Source: Henricia sp. BOLD:AAB3569 (Eukaryota > Echinodermata > Asteroidea > Spinulosida > Echinasteridae). Taken from it: a stretch of 64,000 bases of DNA. Under the pieces are notes generated by a model. That model did not search any database. It saw nothing but the letters and a program-made list of their open reading frames with translations, and had not been told where the DNA came from. The stretch covers positions 248,001 to 312,000 of the forward strand of contig JBBELK010000108.1 in the NCBI GenBank assembly GCA_037783545.1, in the 5' to 3' direction. A program made the translations under genes and the position numbers. Position 1 is the first letter of the stretch. Each line of letters opens with the position of its first letter. Below, in pieces: positions 49,128 through 61,854 of the stretch.

Positions 49128-49465
49128 TCAAGGATAAAAAATAAATGAAGGAATAGGTGATGAAGGCGCAACGAACATCAATATCCCGGACGCGGGATGA
49201 TGTAACAATCCTCTCCATGCAAAGCGTTATTGGATTAGATGGAGTACTTGCCAAACTCCCATTCACTACGTTTGTGTTTACGTAGGTCGTCATCGTGCAT
49301 CTCAACAGTTAGTTGCATTGTGCTCTTCAACAGTCCCCGGCACTAGAGCCACCTTAACCCTTTGACAAGGCCTCGTGAATTCGGGCGATTTGGTGACTTG
49401 AGTGGAGTCTACACATGCCGAGTGTCTCATTCACTTGGCTTTTTTGTATGGAATTCCAAAACGGA

Positions 49466-49640
49466 CAGGCAAACGTCGTACATCAGTTTTCAAACGTCGT
49501 GGTTCAACTTTTCAAACGTCGTACATCAGTTTTCAAACGTCGTAGTTCAACTTGTCAAATGTCGCAGTTCAAGTTTTCAAACGTCGTAGTTCAACTTGTC
49601 AAATGTCGCGGTTCAACTTCTACACATCCTAGTTCACCTT
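49466..49640. repeat. minisatellite of about 20 bp, about nine units
   Basis: Unit like TTTTCAAACGTCGTAGTTCA with alternation of ACATCAG and GTTCAAC types. Lies about 400 bp upstream of the coding start of the TAPP-like gene. The open frames across it look non-coding. Confidence 0.85.
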
Positions 49641-49874
49641 TTCAGCAGAATGGATCCACCCATCGCGCAACGCAATTTAGCGCAGGTCGACCGATCGCGC
49701 CCAAAAGCCGCCCAACGCTACAAGAGTATGATTCACAGACCCAGCGATTTTATAAATAATTTGTATTGAAAAAAAATAAATTACTTTTTGTTAGGGGAAG
49801 TGTGTGTTAGGTCACCTGTCATAGTGCGTGCGCTTATAGCGCAGATCGACCAATCGCGCCCAAAAGCCACCCTA

Positions 49875-50115
49875 GACCGTGGCCGAGTGGTTTGGTCATT
49901 GACTCGCAATCATAGGTGAAAACTTGGGGTTGCGGGTTCGAACCTCCCCTGGCTGCGGTACCTGTGCCCTTGAGCAAGGCACTCAACCACACTTGCTCCA
50001 TCCTTCGGAAGGGATGTAAAGTCGTTGGTCAAGTGTGTTAGGTAACGGTAACGCACTTTAAAGATCCCAGAGCATTCTTTCATAAAGAGCAAGGGGATTC
50101 CCCGGTGTCTCTAGC
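49875..50115 (+). mobile_element. tRNA-Ser-like SINE
   Basis: ACCGTGGCCGAGTGG (A box region), long variable-arm-like part, GGGTTCGAACC (B box), then CCCTTGAGCAAGGCACTC, CCTTCGGAAGGGATG and GGGGATTCCCCGGTGTCTC. Head closely resembles a tRNA-Ser; the stem is broken by the body. Confidence 0.82.
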
Positions 50116-50231
50116 CATGTCCGTTTTGGAATTCCATATTTTTGGAACTGCGAGGCAATTCTTATGTTTTTCTTTATAATCGCTACCAAAGTTGGTAGCG
50201 AAATCAGCTAGTCCCGTGCAGGTCACCCTAT

Positions 50232-50639
50232 GGGTAATTCCCAAAATTAGGGGTCTAAAAGTGTGACATGCTTTTTAAGATTTCCAAGTGTTTTTAGTGA
50301 TTGAAAGTGGTTTCCCAGTAGAAAATAATTATTTTGAAGTGGCACTTAACAAATGCCACTTAAATTTAATGTTTGTGTGTAGATATGGCACCAAGGTTAA
50401 CACCAAACTCTTATTCAATACAATAGAACAAATTATAAGCCTTTATATAGTCCTTTGTTTTGAATATTTTTCAAGAATCAGAGAACAAAATATTGAAGAA
50501 AAAGATGTTGCCCCCTATAATTACAGGCCACAGTCCATTGCTGAGAATTTGTGATCATGAGTGGTGATTCTTGAAGCAGAGAGTGTCGTACAAAACTGGG
50601 ACGCCAAAAGTTTTGGACCCCTAATTTTGGGAATCACCC
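50232..50639. mobile_element. MITE, GGGTAATTCCC family, copy 2
   Basis: GGGTAATTCCCAAAATTAGG at the left and mirrored right end. Flanks CCCTA / CTATG suggest a TA duplication. Interior nearly identical to 41078-41513. Confidence 0.86.
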
Positions 50640-51088
50640 CTATGCAAATTACGTTGTGAGCTCTTACAAACAAGGGAGGTAGGCTTACACTTTTGAATTC
50701 ACTGGGTAAATTAAACAGCAAATAAATCAAATTAGTAATGGTAATATTATTCGTTCCGTATAAAACTTTTGATGTAATAAACAAAAGATTTGTCTCTGAG
50801 AGCCTGTGAACCTCATCAGAAGCATTCGGACCAAGAAAACATGTGCACATTTTGTTCCCACGTGCACTGAAATTTTGATTCTTAGTGTCAAATACCCGCC
50901 CTAAAGCATGAAAAGTGTTACCGGTATGAAATTCCCACTTAGGCTAAGGGGTGGGGCAGCACGGGAAGGGCCAGGGGGAACACTTGCTAGGAGGTAGTTT
51001 CCTACAAATTCAACCTTTTTTCAATGTTTAATAAAATTTAAAAAATACCACATATTTCAGTGTTTACCTTTGTTTCTAAATTACTTAC

Positions 51089-51290
51089 TCTCTTCTTAAC
51101 TGCAAACTAATGCTGAGAAAAATAACGCCAGGTTATTCGTAAATTTCTGTCAAGTCACTCTGCAGTGCAAGGCTAGGCTAGGCTACACAGACGGGACGTC
51201 AACCAGGAAGTGAACGACCTTGCTTTGGGGCTCGCTCGGCTGAGCTGCGTGTGGTATATTTAAGGCGCAGGCGTACCCGCCCACCGCCTA
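51089..51290 (-). promoter_or_regulatory. possible non-coding first exon and core promoter of the TAPP-like gene
   Basis: A strong minus-strand donor AAGAGA|GTAAGTAA ends at 51089. Just upstream on this strand are a GC-rich stretch (GGTGGGCGGG), a TACGCCTGCGCC segment and TTAAATATA near 51250. This is the most promoter-like stretch upstream of the start codon and before the satellite, but there is no transcript evidence and the start site is a guess. Confidence 0.3.
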
Positions 51291-51959
51291 CATTTCTCGT
51301 TTAATGTAACATACAAAATTCAAGCAGGAAACTGAATTTTCAGCCGTTGTTTGGGCAAACTGACAACACCTTCAAATTCACTTATCGTGTTGTGATTAGC
51401 TGACACGAAACAGAAAGGAAGAATTCGTCTGTTTACAAGCAGAAAACTAAACAAACTCGGAAAACGTTGACAGGCGGGCGGACGACAGGATCACAGTGTG
51501 ATAGTGCATATATGCGCGCATATGATATGAGCGCGAGAGCTGGAACTTTGTTGTTGCCACAAATTGGCTCTAGCGCCCTCAATGTTTAAAAATCAAAAAT
51601 CCAAATCTAGCCCGGTCCAAAGAACATAGTACACTCGAGCATTGAAATTCCACGCTCCGTTTTTGCTCCCATCTCACATGAACTATACACTGCAAAAACT
51701 GTGGGGTTAAATTAACACCAGTGGTGTTGTCTTATAATGATACCAGCATCATTTTTAACACCTATATTGAAAAATATAGATTCGAAAGACTAGCATAAAA
51801 TGGTCGATTCTGAAATTCAGGTTTTTTTCGTATTATCATAGGCCTACTCTTGGACAAAGGCCATGCAAGTGACTCAATAAAATTTGCCAAGGCTTGTTGT
51901 TTACATGATGTGAAATTTGGGGTTGAAATCCATTGGCAAATGACAGAGTTATTTAGGAT

Positions 51960-52230
51960 GATAATGATAATATCGGCTTATACATGACACCGCGCATACA
52001 CTATCATAACCACTGATCACCAGCTCCCTGGGGAGTATACAGCCCCGGCTGCCTTGCAAGGCGCTCAACGGCCGGGCTAATCAAACACATCAACTTTCGC
52101 TGCCCTTCTAGATCTCATGTACGGTACCCATTTTGCTCCTGGGTGGAGAGAAGCATTGCGTGGCAAAGTACCTTGCTCAAGGGTACACCTTTGGAAGTAA
52201 CCCAGGTTTTGAATACGATACACTAGACCG
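51960..52230 (-). mobile_element. SINE-like fragment with CCCTTGAGCAAGGTAC
   Basis: Minus strand carries CCCTTGAGCAAGGTACTTTG, GGCCGTTGAGCGCC and CTTGCAAGGCAGCCGG, typical SINE body words. No intact tRNA head found. Confidence 0.55.
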
Positions 52231-52339
52231 CTCCAACACAGCACTACTCTTCTTCGTCAGTGTCCGTATCGCCGTAAAATTACGAAACTCAGTCCTTCAA
52301 TAAACAGTGTATACTTAACTTGAAGACATGCTTTTCTTT

Positions 52340-52665
52340 TAAATCTCACTGTTAAAAATGTCCGTATTTTTACGGTGTCAACATATTTTTTACGGAATTG
52401 CCAGGGTCATTTCCGTAATTTTCCGGACTAGAGCATAGAATCCGTATTTTCAGTTGAACAAACATTTTGGATAAACGGATTATTTTCGTAAAATTACGGA
52501 CTTCCGTATAATTTATACTGTAAAATTACGGAACAGAAAAAAATCTGGTAATTTTGCTGGCAGAACTTTTTAAAAAAACCCGTAAAACATGTTTACGGAT
52601 TTTTAAAAACAAATTTCTGTATTTTACGGAATTCACACTGTTTTACGGAATTCACAGTTCACACT
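52340..52665. repeat. TTTTTACGG / CCGTAATTT foldback repeat
   Basis: Many copies of CCGTAAAATTACGG-like words in both directions (52365, 52395, 52415, 52480-52530, 52580-52650). Directly left of the satellite. Confidence 0.75.
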
Positions 52666-52689
52666 GTATAGAAAGACCGAGCTCCCTAG

Positions 52690-52743
52690 CCTGAGCATGC
52701 GCACGAGTCAGGAGTACACCAAAGAAGAGTGTACGGACCGCCA
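52690..52743. repeat. left-edge remnant of the satellite monomer
   Basis: CTGAGCATGCGCACGAGTCA and ACACCAAAGAAGAGTGTACG match the satellite downstream; the monomer breaks at GGACCGCCAT where the palindromic element begins. Confidence 0.85.
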
Positions 52744-53433
52744 TAGACTGGTTCCCGTCCACATATTCCACACAGGAGAATATAAGGACAGGTAAAGGGC
52801 GCATCATCTTGATCTGTAATTGGTCGTCTTTGCGCGTGCGCATTGTGTTTTTTATATTTAGGCAATGTGTTTTATTTACATAATTGGATATGTTCGACAC
52901 GCACGGCCAAGTTACAAATGTCACTGCAAAATCTGCGCACTTACTAACAAATAAAAAAATAATAATAACCACGTGAAGGGCAGAATTCTGCCCGTCATGG
53001 CTGCCCTTTACCTAGATTGGTTCCCGATCCCTATAGATTGGTTCGCTTATTGCGAAAATATAGGGATCGGTATAAAGGGCAGCCATGACGGGCAGAATTC
53101 TGCCCGTCACGTGGTTATTATTATTTTTATATTTTTAGTAAGTGCGCAGATTTTGAATTGACATTTGTAACTTGCCCGTGCGTGTCGAACATATCCAATT
53201 ATGTAAATAAAGTACATTGCCTAAAGCAAAGGACTTGACAAATTTTTAAATATAAAAAACACATTGCGCACGCGCAAAGACGACCAATTACAGATCAATA
53301 CGAAGCGCCCTTTACCTGTCCTTATATTCTCCTGTGTGGAATATGTGGACGGGAACCAGTCTACCCTTTACCGATCCCTATATTTTCGCAATAATTAAGC
53401 GAACTAATCTATAGGGATCGGGAACCAATCTAG
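52744..53433. mobile_element. large palindromic element inserted in the satellite
   Basis: AGACTGGTTCCCGTCCACAT at 52744 is mirrored by the sequence ending at 53362. Arms of about 250-280 bp include GGGCAGAATTCTGCCCGTCA and ACGTG; the right arm has an extra stretch of roughly 27 bp. The central GATCCCTATAGATTGGTTCGC recurs inverted at 53370-53430. Satellite sequence lies on both sides; GGACCGCCAT and GGACAGCCAC at the borders could be a diverged target duplication. Open frames inside are arm-symmetric and look non-coding. Confidence 0.85.
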
Positions 53434-55399
53434 GACAGCCACGATCTGCAGAGCAGTCAGGAAGCCCGAGCCCAGTTTTCCCTAAACTCTGAAATTTCTC
53501 GGCCATTTCCCGGCGAAAGTCTGCCAATTTTTCAGGACAAGTGCGGAATATAGACTGTTTGGAGCCTGCGAAATTTGAAGTTCGTCGGAAAATTTCTTGA
53601 CTTCCAAATTTGCCGACGTTTGGACCACACTTTGACCAATCTCCTGTCCCAAACTGGGGTGTGTCAACGACAGTCCGAAGGACTGAGCATGCGCACGAGT
53701 CAGGAGTACACCAAAGAAGAGTGTACGGACAGCCACGGTCTGCAGAGCAGTCAGGAATCCCGAGCACAGTTTTCCCTAAACTCTGAAATTTCTCGGCCAT
53801 TTCCCGGCGAAAGTCTGTCAATTTTTCGGACAGGTGCGGAATATAGACTGTTTGGAGCCTGCAAAATTTAAAGTTCGTCGGAAAATTTCTTGACTTCCAA
53901 ATTTCTCGACGTTTGGACCACACTTTGACCAAATTCCCGTCCCAAACTGGGGTGTGTCAACGACCATCCACAAGCCTGAGCATGCGCACGAGTCATGAGT
54001 ACACCAAAGAAGAGTGTACGGACAGCCACGGTCTGCAGAGCAGTCAGGAAGCCCGACGGAGCCCAGTTTTCCCTAAACTCTGAAATTTCTCGGCCATTTC
54101 CCGGCGAAAGTCTGTCAATTTTTCAGGACAAGTGCGGAATATAGAGTGTTTGGAGCATGCAAAATTTGAAGTTCGTCGGAAAATTTCTTGACTTCCAAAT
54201 TTGCCGACGTTTGGACCACACTTTGACCAATTTCCTGCCCCAAACTGGGGTGTGTCAACGACAGTCCGAAGGACTGAGCATGCGCACGAGTCAGGAGTAC
54301 ACCAAAGAGGTGTGTACAGACAGCCACGGGTTGCGTGAGCAGTCAGGAAGCTCCAACCCAGTTTTCCCTAAACTTTGAAATTTCTCTGCCATTTCCCGGC
54401 GAAAGTCTGTAAATTTTTCAGGACAAGTGCGGAATATAGAGTGTTTGGGCATGCAAAATTTGAAGTTCGTCCGAACATTTCTTGACTTCCAAATTTGCCG
54501 ACGTTTGGACCACACTTTGACCAATTTCCTGCCCCAAACTGGGGTGTGTCAACGACAGTCCGAAGGACTGAGCATGCGCACGAGTCAGGAGTACACCAAA
54601 GAGGAGCGTACAGACAGCCACGGGTTGCGGAGCAGTCAGGAAGCCCCAACCCAGTTTTCCCTAAACTCTGAAATTTCTCCGCCATTTCCCGGCGAAAGTC
54701 TGTCAATTTTTCAGGACAAGTGCGGAATATAGAGTGTTTGGAGCATGCAAAATTTGAAGTTCGTCGGAAAATTTCTTGACTTCCAAATTTGCCGACGTTT
54801 GGACCACACTTTGACCAATCTCCTGTCCCAAACTGGGGTGTGTCAACGACAGTCCGAAGGACTGAGCATGCGCACGAGTCAGGAGTACACCAAAGAGGAG
54901 CGTACAGACAGCCACGGGTTGCGGAGCAGTCAGGAAGCCCCAACCCAGTTTTCCCTAAACTCTGAAATTTCTCCGCCATTTCCCGTCGAAAGTCTGTCAA
55001 TTTTTCAGGACAAGTGCGGAATATAGAGTGTTTGGAGCATGCAAAATTTGAAGTTCGTCGGAAAATTTCTTGACTTCCAAATTTGCCGACGTTTGGACCA
55101 CACTTTGACCAATCTCCTGTCCCAAACTGGGGTGTGTCAACGACAGTCCGAAGGACTGAGCATGCGCACGAGTCAGGAGTACACCAAAGAGGTGTGTACA
55201 GACAGCCACGGGTTGCGTGAGCAGTCAGGAAGCTCCAACCCAGTTTTCCCTAAACTTTGAAATTTCTCTGCCATTTCCCGGCGAAAGTCTGTCAATTTTT
55301 TAGGACAAGTGCGCAATATAGAGTGTTTGGAGCATGCAAAATTTGAAGTTCGTCGGAAAATTTTTCGACCTCCAAATTTGCCGACGTTTGAACCACACT

Positions 55400-58300
55400 T
55401 TGACCAAATTGCCGTGCCAAACTGGGGTGCGTCAACGACAGTCCGAAGGACTGAGCATGCGCACGAGTCAGGAGTACACCAGACAGCCACGGGTTGCGTG
55501 AGCAGTCAGGAAGCTCCAACCCAGTTTTCCCTAAACTTTGAAATTTCTCTGCCATTTCCCGGCGAAAGTCTGTCAATTTTTTAGGACAAGTGCGCAATAT
55601 AGAGTGTTTGGAGCATGCAAAATTTGAAGTTCGTCGGAAAATTTTTCGACCTCCAAATTTGCCGACGTTTGAACCACACTTTGACCAAATTGCCGTGCCA
55701 AACTGGGGTGCGTCAACGACAGTCCGAAGGACTGAGCATGCGCACGAGTCAGGAGTACACCAAAGAGGTGTGTACAGACAGCCACGGGTTGCGTGAGCAG
55801 TCAGGAAGCTCCAACCCAGTTTTCCCTAAACTTTGAAATTTCTCTGCCATTTCCCGGCGAAAGTCTGTAAATTTTTCAGGACAAGTGCGGAATATAGAGT
55901 GTTTGGGCATGCAAAATTTGAAGTTCGTCCGAAAATTTCTTGACTTCCAAATTTGCCGACGTTTGGACCACACTTTGACCAATTTCCTGCCCCAAACTGG
56001 GGTGTGTCAACGACAGTCCGAAGGACTGAGCATGCGCACGAGTCAGGAGTACACCAAAGAGGAGCGTACAGACAGCCACGGGTTGCGGAGCAGTCAGGTG
56101 GCCCCAACCCAGTTTTCCCTAAACTCTGAAATTTCTCCGCCATTTCCCGGCGAAAGTCTGTAAATTTTTCAGGACAAGTGCGGAATATAGAGTGTTTGGG
56201 CATGCAAAATTTGAAGTTCGTCCGAAAATTTCTTGACTTCCAAATTTGCCGACGTTTGGACCACACTTTGACCAATTTCCTGTCCCAAACTGGGGTGTGT
56301 CAACGACAGTCCGAAGGACTGAGCATGCGCACGAGTCAGGAGTACACCAAAGAGGAGCGTACAGACAGCCACGGGTTGCGGAGCAGTCAGGAAGCCCCAA
56401 CCCAGTTTTCCCTAAACTCTGAAATTTCTCCGCCATTTCCCGGCGAAAGTCTGTCAATTTTTCAGGACAAGTGCGGAATATAGAGTGTTTGGAGCATGCA
56501 AAATTTGAAGTTCGTCGGAAAATTTCTTGACTTCCAAAATTGCCGACGTTTGGACCACACTTTGACCAATCTCCTGTCCCAAATTGGGGTGTGTCAACGA
56601 CAGTCCGAAGGACTGAGCATGCGCACGAGGCAGGAGTACACCAAAGAGGAGCGACGTACAGACAGCCACGGGTTGCGGAGCAGTCAGGAAGCCCCAACCC
56701 AGTTTCCCCTAAACTCTGAAATTTCTCCGCCATTTCCCGGCGAAAGTCTGTCAATTTTTCAGGACAAGTGCGGAATATAGAGTGTTTGGAGCATGCAAAA
56801 TTTGAAGTTCGTCGGAAAATTTCTTGACTTCCAAATTTGCCGACGTTTGGACCACACTTTGACCAATTTCCTGTCCCAAACTGGGGTGTGTCAACGACAG
56901 TCCGAAGGACTGAGCATGCGCACGAGTCAGGGGTACACCAAAGAGGAGCGTACAGACAGCCACGGGTTGCGGAGCAGTCAGGAAGCCCCAACCCAGTTTT
57001 CCCTAAACTCTGAAATTTCTCCGCCATTTCCGGGCGAAAGTCTGTCAATTTTTTAGGACAAGTGCGCAATATAGAGTGTTCGGAGCATGCACAATTTGAA
57101 GTTCGTCGGAAAATTTTTCGACCTCCAAATTTGCCGACGTTTGAACCACACTTTGACCAAATTGCCGTGCCAAACTGGGGTGCGTCAACGACAGTCCGAA
57201 GGACTGAGCATGCGCACGAGTCAGGAGTACACCAAAGAGGTGTGTACAGACAGCCACGGGTTGCGTGAGCAGTCAGGAAGCTCCAACCCAGTTTTCCCTA
57301 AACTTTGAAATTTCTCTGCCATTTCCCGGCGAAAGTCTGTCAATTTTTTAGGACAAGTGCGCAATATAGAGTGTTTGGAGCATGCAAAATTTGAAGTTCG
57401 TCGGAAAATTTTTCGACCTCCAAATTTGCCGACGTTTGAACCACACTTTGACCAAATTGCCGTGCCAAACTGGGGTGCGTCAACGACAGTCCGAAGGACT
57501 GAGCATGCGCACGAGTCAGGAGTACACCAAAGAGGTGTGTACAGACAGCACGGGTTGCGTGAGCAGTCAGGAAGCTCCAACCCAGTTTTCCCTCAACTTT
57601 GAAATTTCTCTGCCATTTCCGGGCGAAAGTCTGTCAATTTTTTAGGACAAGTGCGCAATATAGAGTGTTCGGAGCATGCAAAATTTGAAGTTCGTCGGAA
57701 AATTTTTCGACCTCCAAATTTGCCGACGTTTGAACCACACTTTGACCAAATTGCCGTGCCAAACTGGGGTGCGTCAACGACAGTCCGAAGGACTGAGCAT
57801 GCGCACGAGTCAGGAGTACACCAAAGAGGTGTGTACAGACAGCCACGGGTTGCGTGAGCAGTCAGGAAGCTCCAACCCAGTTTTCCCTAAACTTTGAAAT
57901 TTCTCTGCCATTTCGCGGCGAAAGTCTGTCAATTTTTTAGGACAAGTGCGCAATATAGAGTGTTTGGAGCATGCAAAATTTGAAGTTCGTCGGAAAATTT
58001 TTCCACCTCCAAATTTGCCGACGTTTGAACCACACTTTGACCAAATTGCCGTGCCAAACTGGGGTGCGTCAACGACAGTCCGAAGGACTGAGCATGCGCA
58101 CGAGTCAGGAGTACACCAAAGAGGTGTGTACAGACAGCTACGGGTTGCGTGAGCAGTCAGGAAGCTCCAACCCAGTTTTCCCTAAACTTTGAAATTTCTC
58201 TGCCATTTCCCGGCGAAAGTCTGTCAATTTTGTAGGACAAGTGCGCAATATAGAGTGTTCGGAGCATGCAAAATTTGAAGTTCGTCGGAAAATTTTTCGA

Positions 58301-58627
58301 CCTCCAAATTTGCCAACGTTTGAACCACACTTTGACCAAATTGCCGTGCCAAACTGGGGTGCGTCAACGACAGTCCGAAGGACTGAGCATGCGCACGAGT
58401 CAGGAGTACACCAAAGAGGTGTGTACAGACAGCCACGGGTTGCGTGAGCAGTCAGGAAGCTCCAACCCAGTTTCCCCTAAACTTTGAAATTTCTCTGCCA
58501 TTTCCCGGCGAAAGTCTGTCAATTTTTTAGGACAAGTGCGCAATATAGAGTTTTTGGAGCATGCAAAATTTGAAGTTCGTCGGAAAATTTTTCGACCTCC
58601 AAATTTGCCGACGTTTGAACCACACTT
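55400..58627. repeat. higher-order satellite unit, copy 1 (3,227 bp, 11 monomers)
   Basis: Private variants recur exactly 3,227 bp later: the 14-bp deletion at 55478 (58705), GAGCGACGTAC near 56650 (59877), GACAGCACGGG near 57547 (60774) and CAATTTTGTAGG near 58226 (61453). Breakpoint limits: between 55,320 and 55,479. Confidence 0.88.
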
Positions 58628-61600
58628 TGACCAAATTGCCGTGCCAAACTGGGGTGCGTCAACGACAGTCCGAAGGACTGAGCATGCGCACGAGTCAGGA
58701 GTACACCAGACAGCCACGGGTTGCGTGAGCAGTCAGGAAGCTCCAACCCAGTTTTCCCTAAACTTTGAAATTTCTCTGCCATTTCCCGGCGAAAGTCTGT
58801 CAATTTTTTAGGACAAGTGCGCAATATAGAGTGTTTGGAGCATGCAAAATTTGAAGTTCGTCGGAAAATTTTTCGACCTCCAAATTTGCCGACGTTTGAA
58901 CCACACTTTGACCAAATTGCCGTGCCAAACTGGGGTGCGTCAACGACAGTCCGAAGGACTGAGCATGCGCACGAGTCAGGAGTACACCAAAGAGGTGTGT
59001 ACAGACAGCCACGGGTTGCGTGAGCAGTCAGGAAGCTCCAACCCAGTTTTCCCTAAACTTTGAAATTTCTCTGCCATTTCCCGGCGAAAGTCTGTAAATT
59101 TTTCAGGACAAGTGCGGAATATAGAGTGTTTGGGCATGCAAAATTTGAAGTTCGTCCGAAAATTTCTTGACTTCCAAATTTGCCGACGTTTGGACCACAC
59201 TTTGACCAATTTCCTGCCCCAAACTGGGGTGTGTCAACGACAGTCCGAAGGACTGAGCATGCGCACGAGTCAGGAGTACACCAAAGAGGAGCGTACAGAC
59301 AGCCACGGGTTGCGGAGCAGTCAGGTGGCCCCAACCCAGTTTTCCCTAAACTCTGAAATTTCTCCGCCATTTCCCGGCGAAAGTCTGTAAATTTTTCAGG
59401 ACAAGTGCGGAATATAGAGTGTTTGGGCATGCAAAATTTGAAGTTCGTCCGAAAATTTCTTGACTTCCAAATTTGCCGACGTTTGGACCACACTTTGACC
59501 AATTTCCTGTCCCAAACTGGGGTGTGTCAACGACAGTCCGAAGGACTGAGCATGCGCACGAGTCAGGAGTACACCAAAGAGGAGCGTACAGACAGCCACG
59601 GGTTGCGGAGCAGTCAGGAAGCCCCAACCCAGTTTTCCCTAAACTCTGAAATTTCTCCGCCATTTCCCGGCGAAAGTCTGTCAATTTTTCAGGACAAGTG
59701 CGGAATATAGAGTGTTTGGAGCATGCAAAATTTGAAGTTCGTCGGAAAATTTCTTGACTTCCAAAATTGCCGACGTTTGGACCACACTTTGACCAATCTC
59801 CTGTCCCAAATTGGGGTGTGTCAACGACAGTCCGAAGGACTGAGCATGCGCACGAGGCAGGAGTACACCAAAGAGGAGCGACGTACAGACAGCCACGGGT
59901 TGCGGAGCAGTCAGGAAGCCCCAACCCAGTTTCCCCTAAACTCTGAAATTTCTCCGCCATTTCCCGGCGAAAGTCTGTCAATTTTTCAGGACAAGTGCGG
60001 AATATAGAGTGTTTGGAGCATGCAAAATTTGAAGTTCGTCGGAAAATTTCTTGACTTCCAAATTTGCCGACGTTTGGACCACACTTTGACCAATTTCCTG
60101 TCCCAAACTGGGGTGTGTCAACGACAGTCCGAAGGACTGAGCATGCGCACGAGTCAGGGGTACACCAAAGAGGAGCGTACAGACAGCCACGGGTTGCGGA
60201 GCAGTCAGGAAGCCCCAACCCAGTTTTCCCTAAACTCTGAAATTTCTCCGCCATTTCCGGGCGAAAGTCTGTCAATTTTTTAGGACAAGTGCGCAATATA
60301 GAGTGTTCGGAGCATGCACAATTTGAAGTTCGTCGGAAAATTTTTCGACCTCCAAATTTGCCGACGTTTGAACCACACTTTGACCAAATTGCCGTGCCAA
60401 ACTGGGGTGCGTCAACGACAGTCCGAAGGACTGAGCATGCGCACGAGTCAGGAGTACACCAAAGAGGTGTGTACAGACAGCCACGGGTTGCGTGAGCAGT
60501 CAGGAAGCTCCAACCCAGTTTTCCCTAAACTTTGAAATTTCTCTGCCATTTCCCGGCGAAAGTCTGTCAATTTTTTAGGACAAGTGCGCAATATAGAGTG
60601 TTTGGAGCATGCAAAATTTGAAGTTCGTCGGAAAATTTTTCGACCTCCAAATTTGCCGACGTTTGAACCACACTTTGACCAAATTGCCGTGCCAAACTGG
60701 GGTGCGTCAACGACAGTCCGAAGGACTGAGCATGCGCACGAGTCAGGAGTACACCAAAGAGGTGTGTACAGACAGCACGGGTTGCGTGAGCAGTCAGGAA
60801 GCTCCAACCCAGTTTTCCCTCAACTTTGAAATTTCTCTGCCATTTCCGGGCGAAAGTCTGTCAATTTTTTAGGACAAGTGCGCAATATAGAGTGTTCGGA
60901 GCATGCAAAATTTGAAGTTCGTCGGAAAATTTTTCGACCTCCAAATTTGCCGACGTTTGAACCACACTTTGACCAAATTGCCGTGCCAAACTGGGGTGCG
61001 TCAACGACAGTCCGAAGGACTGAGCATGCGCACGAGTCAGGAGTACACCAAAGAGGTGTGTACAGACAGCCACGGGTTGCGTGAGCAGTCAGGAAGCTCC
61101 AACCCAGTTTTCCCTAAACTTTGAAATTTCTCTGCCATTTCGCGGCGAAAGTCTGTCAATTTTTTAGGACAAGTGCGCAATATAGAGTGTTTGGAGCATG
61201 CAAAATTTGAAGTTCGTCGGAAAATTTTTCCACCTCCAAATTTGCCGACGTTTGAACCACACTTTGACCAAATTGCCGTGCCAAACTGGGGTGCGTCAAC
61301 GACAGTCCGAAGGACTGAGCATGCGCACGAGTCAGGAGTACACCAAAGAGGTGTGTACAGACAGCTACGGGTTGCGTGAGCAGTCAGGAAGCTCCAACCC
61401 AGTTTTCCCTAAACTTTGAAATTTCTCTGCCATTTCCCGGCGAAAGTCTGTCAATTTTGTAGGACAAGTGCGCAATATAGAGTGTTCGGAGCATGCAAAA
61501 TTTGAAGTTCGTCGGAAAATTTTTCGACCTCCAAATTTGCCAACGTTTGAACCACACTTTGACCAAATTGCCGTGCCAAACTGGGGTGCGTCAACGACAG

Positions 61601-61854
61601 TCCGAAGGACTGAGCATGCGCACGAGTCAGGAGTACACCAAAGAGGTGTGTACAGACAGCCACGGGTTGCGTGAGCAGTCAGGAAGCTCCAACCCAGTTT
61701 CCCCTAAACTTTGAAATTTCTCTGCCATTTCCCGGCGAAAGTCTGTCAATTTTTTAGGACAAGTGCGCAATATAGAGTTTTTGGAGCATGCAAAATTTGA
61801 AGTTCGTCGGAAAATTTTTCGACCTCCAAATTTGCCGACGTTTGAACCACACTT
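58628..61854. repeat. higher-order satellite unit, copy 2
   Basis: Carries every private variant of copy 1 at +3,227 bp. Identity stops before 61,933, where the monomer has AAAGAGTGTGTAC instead of the 14-bp deletion found at 58705. Confidence 0.88.

Noticed and set aside
56119..60296. Two identical 316-codon minus-strand frames in the satellite
   Set aside because: Type A monomers are 294 bp (98 codons), so a stop-free frame persists from unit to unit. Equal frames open on the other strand and no protein feature supports coding.
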